64,000 bases of DNA, taken from positions 124,001-188,000 of the forward strand of contig CALUFM010000001.1 of NCBI GenBank assembly GCA_944319935.1, in the 5' to 3' direction. The DNA comes from an uncultured Prevotella sp. Its GTDB lineage: Bacteria; Bacteroidota; Bacteroidia; Bacteroidales; Bacteroidaceae. Shown here piece by piece: positions 50,532 to 58,489 of this stretch. Made by a program: the position numbers and the translations under genes. The notes under the pieces are model-generated. The model worked only from the letters and a program-made list of their open reading frames with translations, was not told the origin of the DNA and searched no databases. Position 1 is the stretch's first letter. Each line of letters opens with the position of its first letter.

Positions 50532-51830
50532 TCATTGTACGACACCGAACAAATCAAAATCCTCTGCGTCAGTAATTTTCACATCATAAAAAGCCCCTTT
50601 ACGCAAGACCTTGTTTCCTAAAGGGATAAGTACTTCAGGGTCAACCTCTGGAGAACTGAATTCAGTTCTTCCAACATAGTAATCACCTTCCTTGCGGTCT
50701 ATTATGACCTTAAAAGTCTTACCTATATTTGACGCTGCAATTTCTGAACTAATTTTTTGTTGCAAGGCCATTAACTTGTCAAGGCGAGCTTGCTTGACTT
50801 CCTGGCTTACATTGTCTTTATAGTGCATGGCACTGTATGTTCCTTCTTCCTCTGAATATGCAAACGCCCCCATACGTTCAAACCTCGCCCAACGTGTAAA
50901 GTCCATTAATTCGTTAAAATCGTCCTCACTTTCATTTGGGAAACCAACCATCAAAGTTGTACGAAGATGTATGCCAGGAACTTCTTTTCTTATACGCCTT
51001 ATCAAGTCATAAGTTTCGGCTTTTGTTATATGCCGCCTCATGGAAGAAAGCATATTGTCTGAAATATGTTGTAAGGCAATATCCAAATATTTGCAGACAT
51101 TTTGCTTTTCCCGCATAACATCCAACAATTCATAAGGGAACTGCGTCGGATACGCATAATGCAAACGAATCCATTTCACACCGCGTATATCAGCCATATC
51201 GGAAACCAAGTCTGCAATATGCCTTCTGCCATCGATGTCTATGCCATAATACGTCAACTCTTGTGCAATAATCTGAAATTCCTTGACACCTTGATTCACA
51301 AGTTCTTTCACTTCATCAAGTATTTCCGCCTTGGGCCTGCTTACATGCTTACCAGTTATCAGCGGTATTGCACAATAAGCACAATGCCTGTCACATCCCT
51401 CACTGATTTTTATATAAGCATAGTGACGCGGAGTTGTCAGCACTCGCTTGCCGTTACAATCAAGATTTTCGGCTTTACCTAAATCCTTTAACAAATCATT
51501 ATAGTCAAACTTTCCATAATATTTATCAACCTGAGGTATCTCTTTTTCCAATTCCGCCTTATATCTTTGCGAGAGACACCCCATGACAAAAAGTTTGTTC
51601 AAATGTCCCCTTTCCTTCGCATCGGCAAATTCAAGAATTGTATTTATACTTTCTTCCTTTGCGTCACCAATGAAACCACAAGTGTTTATCACTGCTATTT
51701 CACCTTGGGGATTTTTGCTGTCATGAGTACATTTATACCCATTGGCCTCAAACAGCTTCATCAACTTCTCGCTGTCAACGAGATTTTTTGAACATCCCAA
51801 GGTTACAAAATCAATCTGATTCTTTTTCAC
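50532..51830 (-). CDS. rimO: ribosomal protein uS12 methylthiotransferase
   Basis: A radical-SAM enzyme that methylthiolates an Asp of ribosomal protein S12. It has 432 residues: a UPF0004 domain with three cluster Cys (TLGCSKNLVDSE, INTCGFIG, VMGCLSQR), the radical-SAM CDRHCAYCAIP (CxxxCxxC), and a C-terminal TRAM domain. The SKNLVDSE segment and overall length favour RimO over MiaB. Its start overlaps the ftsY stop by 4 nt (ATGA). Confidence 0.95.
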   Translation of the reverse strand: MKKNQIDFVTLGCSKNLVDSEKLMKLFEANGYKCTHDSKNPQGEIAVINTCGFIGDAKEESINTILEFADAKERGHLNKLFVMGCLSQRYKAELEKEIPQVDKYYGKFDYNDLLKDLGKAENLDCNGKRVLTTPRHYAYIKISEGCDRHCAYCAIPLITGKHVSRPKAEILDEVKELVNQGVKEFQIIAQELTYYGIDIDGRRHIADLVSDMADIRGVKWIRLHYAYPTQFPYELLDVMREKQNVCKYLDIALQHISDNMLSSMRRHITKAETYDLIRRIRKEVPGIHLRTTLMVGFPNESEDDFNELMDFTRWARFERMGAFAYSEEEGTYSAMHYKDNVSQEVKQARLDKLMALQQKISSEIAASNIGKTFKVIIDRKEGDYYVGRTEFSSPEVDPEVLIPLGNKVLRKGAFYDVKITDAEDFDLFGVVQ

Positions 51831-52786
51831 TTTTCAACATTAAAAAGAGAATCTACAAACTGTGTCTTATTAAAAAGCTGAAGGTCTTCCATCTTTTCGC
51901 CCAAGCCGATATATTTAACAGGAACTTTCAATTGGTCGGATATTCCAATAACTACTCCACCTTTTGCGGTACCGTCAAGTTTTGTGATAGCGAGACTTGT
52001 TATCTGTGTTACGGCAGAAAACTGTTTAGCTTGTTCGAAAGCATTTTGCCCTGTAGACCCATCAAGCACAAGAAGAACTTCATCAGGAGCTTCAGGGATT
52101 ACCTTTTTCATTACGTCCTTGATTTTCTTCAACTCATTCATTAGGCCTACTTTATTATGCAAACGTCCTGCAGTGTCAATCAACACGACATCCGCTCCAT
52201 TTGCCTTAGCTGAACTTAACGTGTCAAAAGCGACACTTGCCGGATCAGCTCCCATCTGCTGCTTTATGACTGGCACACCTACACGTTCACCCCATATAGA
52301 CAATTGTTCAACCGCTGCAGCGCGGAAGGTGTCAGCAGCACCCAGATAAACTTTCTTCCCTGCCTTCTTAAATTGATATGCCAATTTCCCTATAGTAGTA
52401 GTCTTACCAACTCCATTTACTCCTACAACAAGAATAACATACGGAGAATGGTCTGAAGGCAAGTCCCAATTATCGTTGTCAATAGAATTATTTTCTGTCA
52501 ACAAAGCCGCAATTTCATCACGCAGAATAGCATTAAGCTCAGAAGTGGAAACATACTTGTCACGTGCGACACGTTCTTCGATACGCTGAATTATTTTAAG
52601 GGTCGTATCAACGCCAACATCTGAGGTTATTAAAACTTCTTCCAAGTTGTCTAACACATCATCGTCAACTTTAGACTTACCCGCAACAGCCCGTGCTATT
52701 TTTGAGAAAACGCTCTGCTTGGTTTTCTCCAGCCCCTTGTCAAGCGTTTCCTTTTTGCTTTTGTTGAATAATCCAAATAATCCCAT
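51827..52786 (-). CDS. ftsY: signal recognition particle receptor FtsY
   Basis: The membrane-associated SRP receptor GTPase partner of Ffh. From ATG 52786 (MGLFGLFNKSKKE) it has 319 residues: a short basic membrane-targeting N-terminus without the long acidic A domain of E. coli, an N domain, and a G domain with GVNGVGKTTTIGKLA, DTAGRLHNKVG and TKLDGTAKGG. It has its own promoter 17 nt upstream, placing the start of transcription about 10 nt from the ATG. It overlaps rimO by 4 nt. Confidence 0.95.
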   Translation of the reverse strand: MGLFGLFNKSKKETLDKGLEKTKQSVFSKIARAVAGKSKVDDDVLDNLEEVLITSDVGVDTTLKIIQRIEERVARDKYVSTSELNAILRDEIAALLTENNSIDNDNWDLPSDHSPYVILVVGVNGVGKTTTIGKLAYQFKKAGKKVYLGAADTFRAAAVEQLSIWGERVGVPVIKQQMGADPASVAFDTLSSAKANGADVVLIDTAGRLHNKVGLMNELKKIKDVMKKVIPEAPDEVLLVLDGSTGQNAFEQAKQFSAVTQITSLAITKLDGTAKGGVVIGISDQLKVPVKYIGLGEKMEDLQLFNKTQFVDSLFNVEK

Positions 52787-52802
52787 TTCTTTATATTTTG
52801 CT

Positions 52803-52834
52803 ACAAAATTAATAAAATGAAGCCACATCTACAA
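52803..52834 (-). promoter_or_regulatory. promoter of ftsY-rimO-HU unit
   Basis: Minus-strand TAATTTTGT (52803-52811) and TTG (52832-52834) with a 20-nt spacer. It lies right after the ribosomal-protein unit terminator, so ftsY is a separate unit. Confidence 0.7.
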
Positions 52835-52835
52835 C

Positions 52836-52867
52836 AAAAAGGCCGCAAATTTCTCTGCGGCCTTTTT
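52836..52867. terminator. terminator of the rpmB-rpmG-DUF4295 unit
   Basis: AAAAAGGCCGCA (52836-52847) with TGCGGCCTTTTT (52856-52867), a perfect 12-bp stem and 8-nt loop, T run on both strands. It lies 22 nt after the DUF4295 stop. Confidence 0.85.
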
Positions 52868-52889
52868 GTCTATTTAGTATTTTCACAAA

Positions 52890-53048
52890 TTAATTCTTAA
52901 AGAAATCTTTAACTGCCTCGTTGGGCACCATTTGCTCGTCAAAGATGTAAGCACCTGTTTTGGGGCTTTTCACCATCTTGATAACCTTTGTGTAAGCGCG
53001 GCCATCCTTTGAACCTTCGTGGAGGGTTGCGACGGTTTTCTTTGCCAT
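52890..53048 (-). CDS. DUF4295 small protein
   Basis: A 52-residue basic protein, MAKKTVATLHEGSKDGRAYT at the start and DEQMVPNEAVKDFFKN at the end. It is the DUF4295 family, restricted to Bacteroidetes and constantly found after rpmG, which suggests a ribosome-associated role. It lies 23 nt downstream of rpmG and ends at the unit's terminator. The N-terminal MAKK resembles that of rpmG. Confidence 0.93.
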   Translation of the reverse strand: MAKKTVATLHEGSKDGRAYTKVIKMVKSPKTGAYIFDEQMVPNEAVKDFFKN

Positions 53049-53071
53049 TGTTCAGATATTTTAATATTACG

Positions 53072-53260
53072 TTATTTTATTTCCTTGTGAAGAGTCATCT
53101 TCTTCAAGATAGGATTATACTTCATCAATTCCATTCTTTCAGGCGTGTTCTTACGGTTTTTAGTCGTTACATAACGGCTTGTACCAGGAAGTCCACTGTT
53201 CTTCATTTCAGTGCATTCCAACACAACCTGCACCCTATTGCCTTTAGCCTTCTTTGCCAT
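53072..53260 (-). CDS. rpmG: 50S ribosomal protein L33 (bL33)
   Basis: A 62-residue large-subunit protein near the exit-tRNA site ([20 protein letters not shown]). It has one Cys (LECTEM) rather than the four-Cys zinc set, so it is the zinc-independent type. It lies 5 nt after rpmB and 23 nt before DUF4295. Confidence 0.95.
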   Translation of the reverse strand: MAKKAKGNRVQVVLECTEMKNSGLPGTSRYVTTKNRKNTPERMELMKYNPILKKMTLHKEIK

Positions 53261-53265
53261 GGTTA

Positions 53266-53529
53266 TTATTCTCCTATAACTTTAATCTCTTTCCAATCAC
53301 AATAACCCTTGGAAACAGCTTGCTTGAGAGCAGCGTCCAAACCTATTTTATTTATCAGGCGCAGGCCAGCCGCACTAATTTTAAGGCTTATCCAGCACTG
53401 CTCCTCAACATAATAAAACTTCTTCCTAAAAAGGTTTACATCAAAGCTACGCTTTGTACGATGCTTTGAGTGTGAAACATTATTTCCAATCTGGGCTTTT
53501 TTACCTGTTATTTGACAAATCTTCGACAT
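53266..53529 (-). CDS. rpmB: 50S ribosomal protein L28 (bL28)
   Basis: An 87-residue large-subunit protein beginning [20 protein letters not shown] and containing [10 protein letters not shown] and [15 protein letters not shown], the typical L28 core. First gene of a three-gene unit with rpmG and DUF4295, driven by the promoter at 53578-53609. Confidence 0.95.
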   Translation of the reverse strand: MSKICQITGKKAQIGNNVSHSKHRTKRSFDVNLFRKKFYYVEEQCWISLKISAAGLRLINKIGLDAALKQAVSKGYCDWKEIKVIGE

Positions 53530-53577
53530 TGCTATCTACGTTTTTGTTGATTTTTTGATACTTATTCCAAACAGAGT

Positions 53578-53609
53578 GCAAAATTACTAACTTTTCCCGA
53601 AAAATCAAA
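53578..53609 (-). promoter_or_regulatory. promoter of the rpmB unit
   Basis: Minus-strand TAATTTTGC (53578-53586) and TTTG (53606-53609) with a 19-nt spacer, giving a leader of about 40 nt. Confidence 0.75.
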
Positions 53610-53704
53610 ATATTCGCAGCAATAATAGGTCTTTTAATCTTTTTTAGTATTAAAAATCAAGATTGTCATCTTCCATGCCGCAATAAATCCTGAACTTTTA
53701 GCAG

Positions 53705-54223
53705 TTACACGCTTTTTTCAGCTTCATCGTCTACCAATCTCTCTTTTAAGTAATCAAAAAACAGATGAAGTGCTTTTGTCGTGGCATGAGCAAGATTAAG
53801 GTCACGTCCCTTGTCTTCTTCTATTTTCAACGTAACTATATCGTCCGTACTTCCACAAGCTATCCATATCGTCCCAACAGGAATTTCACGTGTTCCCCCG
53901 CCAGGACCAGCAAATCCTGTTGCGGAAATCGCATAATCAACATCCAGTGCTTTTATCGCACCTTTCACCATTTCTATGGCAACTTCCTCACATACTGCGG
54001 TCTTTTCTTCAATGACATCGTGACTTACGCCCAGTATTTTCTCCTTTATTTCATTCGTATATGATACGATGCTGCCTTTAAAATAGTTCGAAGCACCAGG
54101 CATCAATATTATAGCTTCCGCTATTCTGCCACCGGTACAACTTTCAGCCGTGCCGAGTGTTTTGCCTTTCTCCCAGATGAACTGGCTTATCTCTTTGCTT
54201 AATATTTTATTCTCGAAATCCAT
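53705..54223 (-). CDS. CinA C-terminal domain protein (NMN amidohydrolase PncC type)
   Basis: A 172-residue stand-alone CinA C-terminal domain, in E. coli PncC an amidohydrolase that returns nicotinamide mononucleotide to nicotinate mononucleotide. Hallmarks are TAESCTGGRIAEAI, SYTNEIKEKILGV, AISATGFAGPGGGT and PVGTIWIA. It lies 12 nt after tsaD, with map upstream of that, forming a map-tsaD-cinA unit. Confidence 0.9.
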   Translation of the reverse strand: MDFENKILSKEISQFIWEKGKTLGTAESCTGGRIAEAIILMPGASNYFKGSIVSYTNEIKEKILGVSHDVIEEKTAVCEEVAIEMVKGAIKALDVDYAISATGFAGPGGGTREIPVGTIWIACGSTDDIVTLKIEEDKGRDLNLAHATTKALHLFFDYLKERLVDDEAEKSV

Positions 54224-54235
54224 GTCTTTATTGTT

Positions 54236-55261
54236 TTATTTAAACGTTACTTTTGAAAAAGCCGGCACGTCTATCGAACAAAAGTCCTTGTCAAGATATT
54301 TGTAATAGCCTGTTATGCCTATCATTGCCGCATTGTCTGTCGTATAACTGAATTTAGGAATATAGATAGTCCAACCATATTTTTCAGCGTACTCATGAAA
54401 AGCGTTGCGCAATCCCGTGTTCGCACTTACACCACCTGCCACGGCAACATGCTTTATACCAGTCTGCTTGACGGCAAGCTTCAATTTCTTCATCAGAATG
54501 TCCACTATTGTAAACTCCAAGCTTGCCGCAAGGTCTTCTTTATGATGCTCCACAAAATCAGGGTCGTCTTTCACCCAATCGCGTAGGCTATACAAGAAAG
54601 ATGTCTTCAAACCGCTAAAACTGTAATCAAATCCTGGAATATGAGGCTCAGCAAACTTGTATGCGTGTGGATTACCTTGACGAGCCAACTTGTCTATTAT
54701 AGGCCCTCCAGGGTAACCAAGCCCCATCACTTTCGAGCATTTGTCAATAGCCTCACCTGCCGCATCGTCAATGGTCTGGCCTAAAACTTGCATGTCGTTG
54801 TAGGCGTTCACCTTGACAATCTGCGAATTGCCGCCGCTTACGAGCAAACAGATGAACGGTAACGGCGGTGCGGACTTGTCATCATCACTTTCCTTTATGA
54901 AATGCGCCATGACATGCCCCTGCAGATGGTTTACATCTATTAGGGGAATGCCTAAAGAACGGGCGAACCCTTTCGCGAAACTTACGCCAACAAGCAAAGA
55001 GCCCATCAAGCCAGGTCCACGTGTGAAAGCAACGGCCGACAACTGCTCTTTTGTCACGCCGGCACGCTTCAAGGCTTGGTCAACCACAGGCACAACGTTC
55101 TGTTGATGGGCGCGCGAAGCCAACTCCGGCACGACGCCTCCGTATGCCTTGTGTACTTCTTGTGACGCCGTAACATTGCTCAGCAATACGCCGTTGCGCA
55201 ACACTGCCGCCGAAGTATCGTCACAACTGCTTTCTATACCTAATATATATATGTCATCCAT
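54236..55261 (-). CDS. tsaD: tRNA N6-adenosine threonylcarbamoyltransferase
   Basis: Catalytic subunit of t6A37 synthesis in tRNAs that read ANN codons. From ATG 55261 (MDDIYILGIESSCDDTSAAV) it has 341 residues with the metal-binding HLQGHVMAHF, the nucleotide loops GGVVPELASRAHQQNV and VSGGNSQIV, and AVAGGVSANTGLR. The frame is open 12 codons further upstream into map, but the chosen start matches the family N-terminus, with 13 nt between map stop and start. Confidence 0.95.
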   Translation of the reverse strand: MDDIYILGIESSCDDTSAAVLRNGVLLSNVTASQEVHKAYGGVVPELASRAHQQNVVPVVDQALKRAGVTKEQLSAVAFTRGPGLMGSLLVGVSFAKGFARSLGIPLIDVNHLQGHVMAHFIKESDDDKSAPPLPFICLLVSGGNSQIVKVNAYNDMQVLGQTIDDAAGEAIDKCSKVMGLGYPGGPIIDKLARQGNPHAYKFAEPHIPGFDYSFSGLKTSFLYSLRDWVKDDPDFVEHHKEDLAASLEFTIVDILMKKLKLAVKQTGIKHVAVAGGVSANTGLRNAFHEYAEKYGWTIYIPKFSYTTDNAAMIGITGYYKYLDKDFCSIDVPAFSKVTFK

Positions 55262-55274
55262 AAAATCCTTAATG

Positions 55275-56135
55275 TTAAGCCGACAGAATCTCAACACCGT
55301 GTTCGGTCATGAGGAACGTATGTTCCCATTGCGCGCTTGGTTTTTCATCTCCGGTTATAACTTCCCATCCGTATGGGTCTTCTGCGTCGATAAAAACCTT
55401 CCATGTGCCCATGTTAATCATCGGCTCGATTGTGAACACCATTCCTGGCACAAGCAGCATGCCTGTACCTTTGTGCCCGAAATGCAACACTTCAGGCTCT
55501 TCATGGAACTTCACGCCCACACCATGGCCGCAAAGGTCGCGCACGATGCCGTAATGATATTTCTCCGCGTGTTTCTGGATTGCATGGCCTATGTCGCCGA
55601 CAAATCCATACGGCTTTGCCGCTTCCGCGCCGATTTCAAGACACTCTTTCGTCACCCTCACAAGCTGTTCTTTCTCAGGAGTCGTCTTGCCTATAATGAA
55701 CATACGCGAAGCGTCGGCATAATAACCGTCAAGAATCGTTGTGAAGTCAACGTTTACGATGTCCCCGTCCTGCAATATGTCGGTTTCTTTAGGTATGCCA
55801 TGGCATACAACTTCATTTATGCTCGTACATACGCTCTTGGGGAAGCCCTCATAATTCAGGCAAGCTGGCACAGCCCCATGCTCGGTGCAATAGTCATAGC
55901 AAATCTTGTCTATCTCCGCCGTACTCATTCCCGCGTGTATGCGTGCGGCAACATCGTCAAGCACGCCGCTGTTTACAACACCGCTCTTGCGTATGCCTTC
56001 TATCTGTTCAGGAGTCTTAATCAAATCACGTGTAGGCACAAGTTTACCTTTGTTTTCCCAGTACATCACCTGCTTGTCCATCTCGGTGATAGGCTGTCCT
56101 GGTACGGTGTGCCATCTTCTTTTTTTCTTAAACAT
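55275..56135 (-). CDS. map: type I methionine aminopeptidase
   Basis: Removes the initiator Met from new proteins. It has 286 residues with about 35 extra at the N-terminus (MFKKKRRWHTVPGQPITEMD) compared with E. coli, as in other Bacteroidetes. The dinuclear metal site is intact: Asp in VDFTTILDGYYAD (two Asp), His in CGHGVGVKFHEEP, Glu in FTIEPM, and the terminal Glu of WEHTFLMTEHG. It starts the map-tsaD-cinA unit with a -7 element just upstream. Confidence 0.95.
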   Translation of the reverse strand: MFKKKRRWHTVPGQPITEMDKQVMYWENKGKLVPTRDLIKTPEQIEGIRKSGVVNSGVLDDVAARIHAGMSTAEIDKICYDYCTEHGAVPACLNYEGFPKSVCTSINEVVCHGIPKETDILQDGDIVNVDFTTILDGYYADASRMFIIGKTTPEKEQLVRVTKECLEIGAEAAKPYGFVGDIGHAIQKHAEKYHYGIVRDLCGHGVGVKFHEEPEVLHFGHKGTGMLLVPGMVFTIEPMINMGTWKVFIDAEDPYGWEVITGDEKPSAQWEHTFLMTEHGVEILSA

Positions 56136-56160
56136 TGTCTTACAACATAATAAACGATGT

Positions 56161-56169
56161 GCAAAAGTA
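56161..56169 (-). promoter_or_regulatory. -7 promoter element of map
   Basis: Minus-strand TACTTTTGC, 26 nt before the map start; the -33 element is not clear. Confidence 0.5.
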
Positions 56170-56205
56170 CAAACTTTATTGCAAACAGCACATTAATTTG
56201 ACTTT

Positions 56206-56829
56206 TTATTTTGAAAGTATTTCCATCAGCTCGCCCGTCCAGTCCGCACCGTTCTCCGGACACATTGCATTGAACCCCAACTTGCTGGCGGCCTCTATGT
56301 TACGCGGCCCGTCGTCTACGAACAAAGACTCTTCGGGCAAGAGTTGCTCATTGTCAATCACGGCCTGGAAGAATTTCGGATTCGGCTTCATCACGCCAAG
56401 GCGGTAACTAAGGTAAAGCGCGTCAAAATAATCGTCAAGCGAGCCTGTGCCGCCGTCAAAGTCTTTTGTCAACGCCCAGCTCATCATGAACGGGTTGGTG
56501 TTTGACAGGAGGATGAGGCGGTACCCCTCACCCCGCAACCGCCTCAACGCTTCAAGATTGCGCCGGGGCACTTCTTTACGGTAGCCAAGCCAGCCGTATT
56601 TGCATTCGTCGAACGAAAGCGTGCGGCCTACGATGCGGCTCAATTCCGCCCGAAACTCCTCAGCCGTTATCTTGCCCTCCTCCACGTCGCCGAATATTCC
56701 TGTCTGCGTATAAGGGTCAAGCTGACGCTCTGCGTCATCGAGACCAAGAGCCTTGAAGCGGCGCAACGCCTCGTTTTGGTCGATGGTCATGATGACACCG
56801 CCAAGGTCAAACACTATATTTTTTATCAT
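56206..56829 (-). CDS. HAD-superfamily hydrolase, YihX-like
   Basis: A 207-residue phosphatase-like protein: nucleophile motif FDLGGVIMTID, a four-helix cap (about 15-90), motif II LLSNTNP, and motif III/IV around KFFQ...LFVDDGPRN. The YihX subgroup dephosphorylates sugar phosphates such as alpha-glucose-1-phosphate, but specificity here is unknown. Note that DLGGV has Gly-Gly where many HADs have DxD, the form usual in this subgroup. It lies 129 nt downstream of smpB on the same strand. Confidence 0.85.
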   Translation of the reverse strand: MIKNIVFDLGGVIMTIDQNEALRRFKALGLDDAERQLDPYTQTGIFGDVEEGKITAEEFRAELSRIVGRTLSFDECKYGWLGYRKEVPRRNLEALRRLRGEGYRLILLSNTNPFMMSWALTKDFDGGTGSLDDYFDALYLSYRLGVMKPNPKFFQAVIDNEQLLPEESLFVDDGPRNIEAASKLGFNAMCPENGADWTGELMEILSK

Positions 56830-56958
56830 TGTCTACGGTTTTACGGTTATGTGGTTAATGAGATTGTACGGTCTTGAGGTTGCGAGTACAGGTTACAAAG
56901 CGCATCCGCTTGCTTCTTACCTCCATACACTCCACCCCCTTTTCTCCTACTCTCTCCA

Positions 56959-57438
56959 TTAATAATGCTTCATCGCACGGTCCATTTCGCGTCGGTCTTC
57001 TTTTTCTTTCAAAGTCTGACGCTTGTCATACTCTTTCTTTCCCTTGGCAAGGGCGATGTCAACCTTGGCACGCCCTTTGTCGTCAATGAACACAAGCGTG
57101 GGCACAATGGTGAAACCAACTTGCTTTGTCGCCTCTTGGAGTTTGTGTATCTCACGCTTGGTCAACAATAACTTTCGGTCGCGCTTTGCCTCGTGGTTGT
57201 TATAAGAACCAAAGAAATATGGCGAAATATTCATGCCCTTCAACCATATTTCACCGTTATTTATGTAGCAAAAGCTGTCAACAAGCGAGGCTTTGCCTTG
57301 CCTGATAGACTTTATCTCAGTGCCTGTCAATACTATTCCGGCAGTGTACGTCTCAACAAAAAAATACTCGAACGAGGCTTTCTTGTTGCGTATGCTTACC
57401 GGACTTTTCTTTCTTATCTGTTCTTCTTCCTTGTTCAT
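56959..57438 (-). CDS. smpB: SsrA-binding protein SmpB
   Basis: Binds tmRNA and rescues stalled ribosomes. It has 159 residues; SVRNKKA-like ([11 protein letters not shown]) and [14 protein letters not shown] are the conserved oligonucleotide-binding core, and [16 protein letters not shown] is the C-terminal basic tail. No ssrA gene was found in the window. Confidence 0.95.
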   Translation of the reverse strand: MNKEEEQIRKKSPVSIRNKKASFEYFFVETYTAGIVLTGTEIKSIRQGKASLVDSFCYINNGEIWLKGMNISPYFFGSYNNHEAKRDRKLLLTKREIHKLQEATKQVGFTIVPTLVFIDDKGRAKVDIALAKGKKEYDKRQTLKEKEDRREMDRAMKHY

Positions 57439-57565
57439 TTTTATAAAAGTTAAATGAGTTAAAGAAGTAAATACATTACTTTTTCGTGAAATCAGACTGC
57501 CAATGCGTAAAAACGCATTTGTCTTTTACCCCATCGGCGGATGGCAATCACTTTCACGACATCAA

Positions 57566-58075
57566 CTACTGATGTACTATTTCCGCGAAACGGTCAATGT
57601 GTTCGTCAATATAATGCGCTATTTCCTCAACCCACTGTTCCTCGTTTTCAACAAACTTGTCGTCAAGGTCGTCAAATTCAGGATACTGCTCAAACATCGC
57701 CATAAATTCCTCGTCACTGCATTCACGCTGTATTTCACGTCCATATTTACGGAACAGTTTGCCCGCTTTGTTGACAAGCGCGGCCAAGTCGTCCAATCCC
57801 CATTCCCTTACGGCCTTGGCAAACGGGTTGAAAAATATAAAAGGGCCGAAGCCATTATATATCAACTGGACAAAGCCGCCGTCCATAACCTCATCATGCA
57901 GAAACTTGAATGCAATCAGCGTCATCTGGTCCGAGTTGAATTTGGCCATCGTTTCATCCGTCAAGCTTCCGCCAACACTGTCTATCGCCGAATTGGCGAA
58001 CAAGTCAACAAACTCGTCCAATCCTGCTTCGGCCGCCTCACGCACTTTTGCTTCATCTATGTTTACGATATTCAT
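57566..58075 (-). CDS. DUF4375/DMP19-like protein
   Basis: A 169-residue acidic cytoplasmic protein from ATG 58075 (MNIVNIDEAKVREAAEAGLD). The central segment LHDEVMDGGFVQLIYNGFGP resembles the DUF4375 domain shared with DMP19, a DNA-mimic protein of Neisseria. The C-terminus is strongly acidic (YPEFDDLDDKFVENEEQWVEE), consistent with mimicry but not proof. The upstream 41-codon extension of the frame is before the promoter and is rejected. The match to the family is from recollection of its motif only. Confidence 0.6.
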   Translation of the reverse strand: MNIVNIDEAKVREAAEAGLDEFVDLFANSAIDSVGGSLTDETMAKFNSDQMTLIAFKFLHDEVMDGGFVQLIYNGFGPFIFFNPFAKAVREWGLDDLAALVNKAGKLFRKYGREIQRECSDEEFMAMFEQYPEFDDLDDKFVENEEQWVEEIAHYIDEHIDRFAEIVHQ

Positions 58076-58102
58076 AACTCTTACACATCCATTTTTTGTA
58101 CG

Positions 58103-58135
58103 GCAAAGATAATGCAAGTAAGGCAAAACGCAAAA
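58103..58135 (-). promoter_or_regulatory. promoter of the DUF4375-like gene
   Basis: Minus-strand TATCTTTGC (58103-58111) and TTTTG (58131-58135) with a 19-nt spacer, 27 nt before the start codon. Confidence 0.65.
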
Positions 58136-58233
58136 TAAAAAGCAATGTAAACGTTCAAAATGCAAGAAACCAAGCAAGCTTTCCGACGTTGCAGCCACTC
58201 AAGCCCCAATTCCAGACACTTATTCAACCAATT

Positions 58234-58320
58234 TGCAAGACATGGCCTTTCGCATTGCAAAAGGGCACAAAACACATCGCAAAAAGAGGCCTTTTGCACG
58301 CCAATACGCCACGTTTTACA
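58234..58320. repeat. 22-nt periodic intergenic repeat array H
   Basis: Starts at 58234 (TGCAAGACATGGCC), 58256 (TGCAAAAGGGCACA), 58278 (CGCAAAAAGAGGCC) and 58299 (CGCCAATACGCCAC), steps of 22, 22 and 21 nt. It lies head-to-tail between the DUF4375-like gene and the phosphorylase; the 414-nt gap also holds a terminator and promoter. Confidence 0.65.
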
Positions 58321-58416
58321 ACAGCGGAAAAAATTTTGCAGAAGCAAGTAATTGCCGCCATCGCTCAAAGCCGCATAAAAAAGCCGCAGGGCAAAGACTT
58401 TCCGCAATGACACAAT

Positions 58417-58450
58417 AAAAAAGGAGGGCACGCCTGACGACATGTCCTCC
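58417..58450 (-). terminator. terminator of the glycogen gene unit
   Basis: On the minus strand GGAGG (58446-58450) plus CATG pairs with CGTG plus CCTCC (58423-58427), followed by six T. It lies about 40 nt after the phosphorylase stop. Confidence 0.7.
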
Positions 58451-58489
58451 ACTGTTTTCACGCAATCATGCTTGATTGCCGTTACATGA

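Noticed and set aside
55149..56150. Plus-strand open frame of 333 codons
   Set aside because: Antisense shadow of map and the start of tsaD, both intact and recognised.
57502..57519. Short hairpin AATGCGT/ACGCATT as terminator of the DUF4375-like gene
   Set aside because: Only 7 bp and no following T run on the relevant strand.
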